Source: JACRCG01 sp964524835
Lineage (GTDB): Bacteria; Desulfobacterota; Desulfuromonadia; Geobacterales; Pseudopelobacteraceae
DNA length: 64,000 nt
Assembly (NCBI GenBank): GCA_964524835.1
Contig: CAZGEG010000019.1
Span: forward strand, 1 to 64,000
Reading direction: 5' to 3'
The position numbers and the translations under genes were made by a program. A model generated the notes under the pieces. It did not search any database. It saw only the letters and a program-made list of their open reading frames with translations, and was not told the origin of the DNA. Below, piece by piece: positions 58,135-64,000 of this stretch (the first letter of the stretch is position 1; every line of letters starts with the position of its first letter).

Positions 58135-58521
58135 ATGCCCCAATCATCCAGAAAAATACTCATCATCGATGATGACCCTTTTTTCCTGAAGGTGTTGACC
58201 GACGCGTTTAGTGACAGCGGGTTTACCGTATTCAACGCCAATGACGGTATTGAAGGGGTGAAGGTCTATCTTGAATCGCTTCCCGACGCCGTTATCTCCG
58301 ATCTCGTCATGCCCCGCATGGGGGGAGTCAGCACCTGCATGGAAATCGGACGATTGGCCGGGGATACTCCTCCTGTCATCGTGCTGCTGACGTCCATGTT
58401 CCAGGAATCTCCCCATGAGCACGACGTCCCGGAAATGGGTGCCAGGTTCCATATCCCCAAATCGACCCGTCCGGTCGATATCGTCATCATTATCGAACAG
58501 CTTCTTGAGCGGGAACGGTAA
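58135..58521 (+). CDS. Single-domain response regulator
   Basis: A 128-residue receiver: KILIIDDDPFFLKVL with Asp12-Asp13, phosphoacceptor Asp56 in AVISDLVMP, then VLLTSMF and the Lys of IPKSTRP. It has no output domain. The frame is open back to 58060 with several possible starts; 58135 was chosen because the domain begins just after it, but no good ribosome site is seen. It follows the histidine kinase by about 160 bases and may be its partner. Confidence 0.78.
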   Translation: MPQSSRKILIIDDDPFFLKVLTDAFSDSGFTVFNANDGIEGVKVYLESLPDAVISDLVMPRMGGVSTCMEIGRLAGDTPPVIVLLTSMFQESPHEHDVPEMGARFHIPKSTRPVDIVIIIEQLLERER

Positions 58522-58537
58522 CAGCAAAGCCGACTGA

Positions 58538-60115
58538 ATGCCATATATCTACCGTAACTTATTACTCACCCCCCTTGATCGTGAAGAGGCGCTCCCAGCA
58601 CTGCTTGCTGCGAAGCTTGCAGTTCCGCCCGCGTCCCTGCATGATATCCGCATCATCCGCAAAGGGATAGATGCCCGCAAAAAACCGCACATCAAGCTGG
58701 TCTACACACTTTCCTTTTCAGCTGATGAGGTGATCCTTCCGCGCTTGAACAGCGATCCGGAGCTGGAATGGCAGGACGAAAAAACCGCTCCGATCCAGGC
58801 GCCGATACTGTCAAATACTCGCATCGTCATCGTCGGTTCCGGTCCTGCCGGACTGTTTGCCGCCATTCGACTGGCAGGCTACGGCCTGACGGCGACGATT
58901 ATCGAACGGGGTGAACCTGTGGAACAGCGTGCGCTGACCGTGCAGCGCTTCTGGAAAGACGGCATTCTTGATCCTGAGTCCAATGTCCAGTTCGGCGAGG
59001 GAGGAGCGGGGACTTTTTCAGACGGCAAACTTACCTGCCGCTCCAAAGACCCTCTGGTTCCGTGGGTACTGGAACAATTTGCCGCCTTTGGCGCCCCGCC
59101 TGAGCTGCGTTATCTTGCCAAGCCGCATATCGGCACTGACCGACTGAGGAATGTGATCGGCGCAATCCGGAGGGAACTTATTGACAAGGGGTTTACGTTC
59201 CGCTTCGGCTGCCGCATGACCGATCTGGTCATTAAGGATGGCCGGGTCACAGCAGCTGTCCTGAATGATGCCGAGGAAATAGCGTGCGACCATCTGATTC
59301 TGGCGAGTGGGCACAGTGCCAGGGATACCTTTGCAATGCTGGAACGGCGGAACGTCCCGATGCAACGAAAGCCGTTCGCAATGGGGCTCAGGGTAGAGCA
59401 TCCTCAGGAACTGATAAACCGGATCCAGTATGGCGCCGGGAAGCAGCCGAATCTGCCGGCGGCTGACTACGCCGTCGCCTGGAACAACCGCTCCAGCGGA
59501 CGCAGCGCCTATTCCTTCTGCATGTGCCCGGGAGGTGTAGTGGTCGGCGGGGCTTCGGAGGAGGGGGGAGTAGTTACCAACGGCATGAGCGGACAGCTGC
59601 GCAACTCCCCGTACGCCAACAGCGCTCTGGTGGTCAATGTCCGGGAAGAAGACTTTGACGGCCCAGGTGCGCTGGCAGGGGTGCGGCTGCAGCGCAGGTG
59701 GGAGCAGCGGGCATATGAACAGGGAGGAGGCGGCTTCCGGGCCCCGGCCCAGAACCTGCTCGACTTTTTACGCCTTCCGGGGAAAGGGGTAGCCAGATCG
59801 AGCTACCGTCCCGGCATCCGCGAGGCGGAGCTGGATACCGTGCTGCCGCGGTTTATCGTAGACACGCTGCGGGAGGGAATTGTCGATTTTGGACGGAAAC
59901 TGAGGGGCTTCGTAACCGCCGAAGCGACCCTGATCGGCATTGAGTCCCGCACCTCCTCGCCGGTACGGATTCTGCGGGACAGCGGTTTCGAGTCTATCGG
60001 CGTCAAAGGCCTGTACCCGGCAGGTGAAGGCGCCGGATATGCCGGCGGCATCATGAGTTCCGCCGTGGACGGCATCAAAATCGCGGACAGCATCGCAGGG
60101 AGATTGAAAACGTAA
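58538..60115 (+). CDS. FAD-dependent oxidoreductase (COG2509-like)
   Basis: A 525-residue flavoprotein. A short N-terminal domain (about residues 1-90) is followed by the dinucleotide fold VIVGSGPAGLFAAIRLAGYGLTATIIERGE (about 96-126). QFGEGGAGTFSDGKL, HLILASGHSARDTF and a final GLYPAGEGAGYAGGIMSSAVDGI, which contacts the FAD, also fit the family of uncharacterised FAD-dependent dehydrogenases. Substrate is not known. The start is 17 bases after the regulator gene. A strong hairpin overlaps the stop codon. Confidence 0.88.
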   Translation: MPYIYRNLLLTPLDREEALPALLAAKLAVPPASLHDIRIIRKGIDARKKPHIKLVYTLSFSADEVILPRLNSDPELEWQDEKTAPIQAPILSNTRIVIVGSGPAGLFAAIRLAGYGLTATIIERGEPVEQRALTVQRFWKDGILDPESNVQFGEGGAGTFSDGKLTCRSKDPLVPWVLEQFAAFGAPPELRYLAKPHIGTDRLRNVIGAIRRELIDKGFTFRFGCRMTDLVIKDGRVTAAVLNDAEEIACDHLILASGHSARDTFAMLERRNVPMQRKPFAMGLRVEHPQELINRIQYGAGKQPNLPAADYAVAWNNRSSGRSAYSFCMCPGGVVVGGASEEGGVVTNGMSGQLRNSPYANSALVVNVREEDFDGPGALAGVRLQRRWEQRAYEQGGGGFRAPAQNLLDFLRLPGKGVARSSYRPGIREAELDTVLPRFIVDTLREGIVDFGRKLRGFVTAEATLIGIESRTSSPVRILRDSGFESIGVKGLYPAGEGAGYAGGIMSSAVDGIKIADSIAGRLKT

Positions 60116-60138
60116 CCCCTCCAATTCTGGAGGGGTTA
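60113..60138 (+). terminator. Terminator hairpin, overlapping the oxidoreductase stop
   Basis: TAACCCCTCC (60113-60122) pairs perfectly with GGAGGGGTTA (60129-60138) around AATTCT, followed by TATATTT. Located between convergent genes, it may serve both strands. Confidence 0.7.
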
Positions 60139-60179
60139 TATATTTCCTCTGTTAAGGAGCCTCAGGGAGCGAAAGGGGG

Positions 60180-60584
60180 TTAGTTTTCCGCCTGCCGGTG
60201 GATAAACCTGCTGTATCCCTGATCGGTCCCCTTTATGTGGCAGACCAGCCAGTCTACCAGAAAATCCAGGACGCTCTTCCCCATTTCGTGACCGTCGATG
60301 TAGTCGACCTGGATTTCACGCAGTCGAGACACGAACTGGTCATGCTCCTTGCGGTGAGCCGCCAGACCTGGATAGTTGCAGGAGAGCATCAGGCGCTCCT
60401 CTTCGCTGAAATGTTCCGTCACGTAGGTAATCAGCTTCCAGATCACCTCTCCAACCGCTTCAGCTCCGTCCCCGTTTTTGATTGCGCCATTAAGCGTATC
60501 AATCCAGACGAAGAGAGCCTTGTGTTGACTGTCAATAGTCGGAATACCGAGCGCAATGCTGTCGTCCCATTCAAAGATTGCCAT
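60180..60584 (-). CDS. Bacteriohemerythrin
   Basis: A 134-residue hemerythrin-like oxygen-binding protein with the di-iron ligand set: the His of IDSQHK (residue 21), HFSEEE (His57 and Glu61), HRKEH (His76 and His80) and CHIKGTD (His and Asp near 115-120). Such proteins carry or sense O2 and are common in anaerobes and microaerophiles. It is a single gene on the minus strand, convergent with the oxidoreductase. Full length; all iron ligands present. Confidence 0.93.
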   Translation of the reverse strand: MAIFEWDDSIALGIPTIDSQHKALFVWIDTLNGAIKNGDGAEAVGEVIWKLITYVTEHFSEEERLMLSCNYPGLAAHRKEHDQFVSRLREIQVDYIDGHEMGKSVLDFLVDWLVCHIKGTDQGYSRFIHRQAEN

Positions 60585-60636
60585 TCCTGTTCACCTCATC
60601 AGTAAGTATAAGAAAATTTATAGCGTATCCTGTGTA

Positions 60637-62067
60637 TCAGGGTATGGGAATATTCAGCTTCAGGTCCAGTTCGCGCACTATCCCCAGCGATGAAAGCGGC
60701 TGGTCGAACTTGTCCGCATCACCGACAACTACCAGCTTGAACGCGTCCGGTTGCAGGTATTTCCGGGCGGCATTCAGAATGTCCGTTTTAGTTACCTTGG
60801 CAATATTGTCACGGTACTGTTCAAGGTAACCGTCGGGATAACTGTAATACTCGAGCCGGGCCCGCTGGGTTACAATCGAAGCCGGACTGGTGAAACCGAA
60901 CATGAACGAGTTGATCATGTATTCCCGAGCGGCATTCAGTTCGCCGTCGCTGACCGGCTCTTTCGTCATGCCGGTGATAATATTTTTCATCAGGTTGATT
61001 GCTTTGGCGGTCGATTCGGCCTTGGTTTCAGTCTCGGCAACAAAACTGCCGGTAAAACGGCGTCCGATATCGAAATGGCTGCCGACACTGTACGCCAGTC
61101 CCTGATTGGTGCGGATCTCCATCGTCAGGCGTGACGTGAAACTCCCCCCCAGGATGTAGTCCAGGAGGCGCACGGCGTAGATATCAGGATTATCTTTTGT
61201 GAGCCCCAGGTGTCCCATGCGGATGACGGTCTGATTGACATCTTTTTTGCCGTAGAGAACCTCCCCCAGAAACAGCTGTTTCGGCTGGGGAATCTCCGGA
61301 ATGGTCAATACGTTGAGATTTTTCTCCAGTCTGAAGGCCGAGTTCAGCTCTTTGAGCAGTGCCGTTCGATCGAAATCACCCGAGACCGCGAGTATCATGT
61401 TGTCGAGCCGGTAATAGCGACGGTGAAAGTCGGCAAGATCCTGACGGGAGATGGAGCTGATCGACTCAAAGGTCGCTATTTCTCCCAGGGGGTGGCCGGC
61501 ATAAATGGCCCGATTGATCTCGCGCCTGGCGATCTCCTTGGGATCGTCATTCTGCCTCCGCAAGCTTTCAATCGACTGCCTGCGGAAAATCTCCACCCGT
61601 TTATCGCTGAAATCGGGGCGGAGCAGGACATCGCTGAAAATCTGCAGTGTCCGGCTGAAATTCTTTTTGAGGGTGGTCAGTGAAACCGTACCCATGTCGC
61701 TGCCGATGCCGCTTTCGACGGCGGAAGCCATGAACTCGAGCTCGTCATCCATCGCTTCCGGGGCCATGCCTCCGGCTCCGCCGCTGCGCATCACACTGCC
61801 GACCATGCCGGACAGACCGGCTTTCGCGGCAGGTTCATAGACCGATCCGACCCGTACCATGGCGGTCATGTTGATGATCGGCAGTTCGGTGTCGCGCAGC
61901 AGGTAGACCGGCATCCCGCACTCCAGGACGACCCGTTCGGCAACCGGGATCTGAAAGTTCAATTCGGGGAATGTCATCTTCCGGGGATTTACCAATTGCT
62001 GATTAGCGGCACAACCCTGTGCGATCAAGGTGATGAGAAAGCAGACCGTGAGAATAAAGCGTCTCAT
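60637..62067 (-). CDS. M16 peptidase-like lipoprotein, non-catalytic
   Basis: A 476-residue M16 (pitrilysin-like) protein. MRRFILTVCFLITLIAQGC is a probable lipoprotein signal. In place of the zinc motif HxxEH it has GLSGMVGSVMRSGG at residues about 84-97, so it cannot bind zinc in the usual way. The rest is typical: RRQNDDPKEIARREINRAIYAGHPLG and GGSFTSRLTMEIRTNQGLAYSVGSHF. It overlaps the catalytic partner upstream (62064-62067, ATGA), as in two-subunit mitochondrial-type M16 proteases. It probably pairs with it in the periplasm. Confidence 0.88.
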   Translation of the reverse strand: MRRFILTVCFLITLIAQGCAANQQLVNPRKMTFPELNFQIPVAERVVLECGMPVYLLRDTELPIINMTAMVRVGSVYEPAAKAGLSGMVGSVMRSGGAGGMAPEAMDDELEFMASAVESGIGSDMGTVSLTTLKKNFSRTLQIFSDVLLRPDFSDKRVEIFRRQSIESLRRQNDDPKEIARREINRAIYAGHPLGEIATFESISSISRQDLADFHRRYYRLDNMILAVSGDFDRTALLKELNSAFRLEKNLNVLTIPEIPQPKQLFLGEVLYGKKDVNQTVIRMGHLGLTKDNPDIYAVRLLDYILGGSFTSRLTMEIRTNQGLAYSVGSHFDIGRRFTGSFVAETETKAESTAKAINLMKNIITGMTKEPVSDGELNAAREYMINSFMFGFTSPASIVTQRARLEYYSYPDGYLEQYRDNIAKVTKTDILNAARKYLQPDAFKLVVVGDADKFDQPLSSLGIVRELDLKLNIPIP

Positions 62068-63548
62068 TTGTCACCCCCTTTTTTGGTGATAAATCCAACG
62101 GTGCGGTTCTCGCGGGTGAAGTAGGTGCGGGCTACCCGCTGGATGTCGGCCGGTGTGACTTTGGCGATCCTGCCGCGATGTTCGGTCATATAGCGCCAGC
62201 TGCCGGTCGTTGCCTCGTACTCCGTCAGGTTGCGTGCCAGACCGCCGTTGGTGCCCATCCGGCGCGCCTCCTCAAATTCGATCTTGTTGAGAATGCGCTG
62301 CAGGTCACGCTCGACGACCGGGGTTGTTTTCAACAACTCCAGTTCAGCCAGAACGGCATCCTCGACCTCTTTGACCGTATGCGGCGCCCGCGGATTGGCG
62401 CTGACGACGAAGAGGTTCGGATAACGGCTTCCCGGCGCGTCGAATGCGCTGATATCGGAAGCGATCTGCTTCTCAATAACCAGTCTTTTGTAAAAGCGAG
62501 AAGTGCGGCCGCTTCCCAGAATCATGGTGATAACGTCAAATACATAGTCGTCCGGATCGTTGACGGCAGGCTTGTGGTAACCGATCATTAGCGTCGGTTC
62601 GGCCTCGGCTACCAGTTCGATGCGCCGCTCTCCCGCCTGCCTAGGTTCCTGGGCGGTGACCGGTGGCGGCTCTTTTCCCGGCTTGATCCCACCGAAATAG
62701 CGCTCGACCAGGGCGATTGTTTTCTTCGTATCAATATCCCCCACAATCGCTACGATCGCGTTGTTGGGTGCATAGTAACTGTGAAAGAACTGCTCGGCCT
62801 TGCTCCTGGACAGATTTTCAATATCGGACATCCAGCCGATTGTCGGCTGGCCGTAGGAATGGGCCAGGAAGGTTGAGGCGACAAACGTTTCCCACAGTTT
62901 GCTCTCCGGGTCGGCATCGTAGGACCTGCGGCGCTCCTCCATCACGACCGAGCGCTCGGTGTAGAATTCCCGCAGCACCGCGTTCTGCAGACGGTCCGAT
63001 TCGATGGCAGCCCACAGCTCCAGTTTGTTCGAGGGGAGGCTGATCAGATAGGTCGTGCCGTCGCGGCTGGTAAAGGCGTTATAGCCGGTGCCGCCGTTTT
63101 TTGAATACAGTTCGAAAAACTCATCTTTTATGACGTATTTCGACGCATCAGCTTCCAGTGCCGCCAGCTGCTTCTCCAATCCGGCAATTTTCACCGGGTC
63201 GGCTTTGCCGCGCCGCGCCTTCTCGGCTGTCAACTCCTGGGCGACAACCTCAATTTTATCCAGGATCGGTTTTTCGGCAGCGTAATCCTTTGTCCCGAGC
63301 GTGGTCGTCCCCTTGAAGAGCATATGTTCCAGCAGGTGGGCAATCCCGCGTTCATCGCTGCGCTCATCGACGCTCCCGACTCTGAAGCGGATCCAGGCCG
63401 AGACCGTTGGCGAGGTATGCCGCTCCACCATCAGCAGCTTCATGCCGTTTTTCATCGTGTGCTCCACAACCTTCTCTTCAAGGGTTGCGGCCTGTATGCC
63501 TGTCGCACACGCTGCCAGCAGCGTAATTACGAGCAAGATCTTCTTCAT
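62064..63548 (-). CDS. M16 zinc peptidase, catalytic
   Basis: A 494-residue exported protease with a signal peptide (ILLVITLLAACATGIQA). The inverted zinc motif HLLEH is at residues 71-75 in RGIAHLLEHMLFKGT; VVMEERRRSYD supplies the distal glutamate region. A charged helical insert (about 95-125, EKPILDKIEVVAQELTAEKA) is unusual in length. The second half has SGRTSRFYKRLVIEKQIASDI. It degrades or processes peptides in the periplasm together with the non-catalytic subunit encoded just after it. It starts 14 bases after the MlaD-like gene, so all three form one operon. Confidence 0.9.
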   Translation of the reverse strand: MKKILLVITLLAACATGIQAATLEEKVVEHTMKNGMKLLMVERHTSPTVSAWIRFRVGSVDERSDERGIAHLLEHMLFKGTTTLGTKDYAAEKPILDKIEVVAQELTAEKARRGKADPVKIAGLEKQLAALEADASKYVIKDEFFELYSKNGGTGYNAFTSRDGTTYLISLPSNKLELWAAIESDRLQNAVLREFYTERSVVMEERRRSYDADPESKLWETFVASTFLAHSYGQPTIGWMSDIENLSRSKAEQFFHSYYAPNNAIVAIVGDIDTKKTIALVERYFGGIKPGKEPPPVTAQEPRQAGERRIELVAEAEPTLMIGYHKPAVNDPDDYVFDVITMILGSGRTSRFYKRLVIEKQIASDISAFDAPGSRYPNLFVVSANPRAPHTVKEVEDAVLAELELLKTTPVVERDLQRILNKIEFEEARRMGTNGGLARNLTEYEATTGSWRYMTEHRGRIAKVTPADIQRVARTYFTRENRTVGFITKKGGDK

Positions 63549-63562
63549 ATCCCGTACTCCCG

Positions 63563-64000
63563 TTAAAAAACTGAAAATTTGATATATTTACGCGGGTCTT
63601 GCTTGAAATCCTTTACCAGCGCATCCAGGTCGTCGACCATTTTGTTCATTTTGTCATAGAGCGCCCTGTCGCTCACCAGCCTCCCTGCGGTACCGTCTCC
63701 CCCCCTGACCTGTGCCGTCACCTCTTCGATCGCCTTGACCGAAGCTTCGGCTCTGGTAAGGAGAGAAATCCCCTTGTCATAAAACTCCCGGTCGTTAAGC
63801 AGCAGACCGACCGTCCCCTCTTTTGATGTGATTTTCCTGTTCAGATCACGGACATCATCGGCTGCCTGGATACTCTTGTCAGCCAGTGCCGTCAGCTTCG
63901 TGTAGAGTGATTTGTCGTAGATCAGCTTGTTCAGCGTGCCTTCAGAGGACTGGATGTCCTGCAGCGTCCGGTCGGCGCGGTTGAGAATGCTGATCAGCTT
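63563..64000 (-). CDS. MlaD/MCE-family lipid transport protein, C-terminal part
   Basis: The reading frame on the minus strand runs off the right end of the window, so only the last 145 residues are seen. They show repeated helical units, EGTLNKLIYDKSLYTKLTAL, KEGTVGLLLNDREFYDKG and GDGTAGRLVSDRALYDKMNK, and the tail LVKDFKQDPRKYIKFSVF that is typical of MlaD-type proteins ending in KYxxFSxF. Such proteins bind lipid between the membranes as part of an Mla-type ABC transporter. It lies upstream of the M16 pair in the same direction. The MCE domain itself is outside the window. Confidence 0.85.
   Translation of the reverse strand, partial: KLISILNRADRTLQDIQSSEGTLNKLIYDKSLYTKLTALADKSIQAADDVRDLNRKITSKEGTVGLLLNDREFYDKGISLLTRAEASVKAIEEVTAQVRGGDGTAGRLVSDRALYDKMNKMVDDLDALVKDFKQDPRKYIKFSVF

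Noticed and set aside
1..64000. CRISPR array, tRNA, rRNA or c-di-GMP riboswitch
   Set aside because: No regularly spaced repeats of CRISPR type, no cloverleaf or rRNA segment, and no GEMM-type core were noticed on either strand; weak cases could be missed by eye.

Overview
The window reads as a chromosome segment of a Geobacter-type deltaproteobacterium (Geobacterales/Desulfuromonadales). This rests on the flagellar gene order flgB-flgC-fliE-F-G-H-I-J-K-flgD-flgE-fliL-M-N-O-P-Q-R-flhB with a TIGR02530-type gene and CheX-like genes nearby, on many single-domain response regulators, on a bacteriohemerythrin, and on a GC-rich core. The genus assignment is inference; no rRNA or tRNA gene was seen.

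Region 1 (1-3.6 kb) is an AT-richer accessory patch: a DUF5677-like gene that may be damaged at its 5' end, a DUF4268 nuclease-like gene, a DUF4160/DUF2442 pair and a HigBA toxin-antitoxin operon with a palindromic operator. Region 2 (3.6-14.5 kb) is core: glycogen phosphorylase, a FliK-like protein overlapping a free-standing FlhB C-terminal domain, a phosphohexomutase, CheY, CheX, a CheX-receiver fusion with a degenerate receiver, and an exported TPR protein. Region 3 (14.8-31.4 kb) is a long flagellar operon for the rod, MS ring, switch, export ATPase, hook and type III export gate. It appears to be driven by a sigma-54 promoter just before flgB. It stops after flhB, whose full N-terminus is only reachable from an ACG codon; flhA and later genes are absent.

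Region 4 (31.4-43.8 kb) is a defence-type island. It has an orphan small gene, a pair of inverted REP-like hairpins, remnants of a Mod methyltransferase and of a Gp37/DUF5131 gene, and a YkgJ-like cysteine-cluster protein. A tight operon follows: TcmP, Gp37/DUF5131, an unknown protein, DUF1828/1829 and a TIR protein. Then come another Gp37 remnant, a DUF2971 gene, and a type III restriction-modification operon carrying a KilA-N gene between mod and res. The TcmP-to-TIR operon is the best candidate here for an undescribed system; the neighbouring remnants suggest such modules have repeatedly been gained and lost at this site.

Region 5 (43.9-53 kb) is an RND efflux operon (lipoprotein adaptor, exported metallo-beta-lactamase-fold hydrolase, permease, then a PabB-PabC fusion, a lipoprotein and a TolC-like protein). 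Region 6 (53-60 kb) carries a PfkB kinase, a TPR lipoprotein, RodZ, three signalling genes around a universal stress protein, and a FAD-dependent oxidoreductase closed by a clear hairpin. Region 7 (60.2-64 kb) is on the minus strand: bacteriohemerythrin, a non-catalytic/catalytic M16 peptidase pair and the 3' end of an MlaD/MCE lipid-transport gene that runs off the window.
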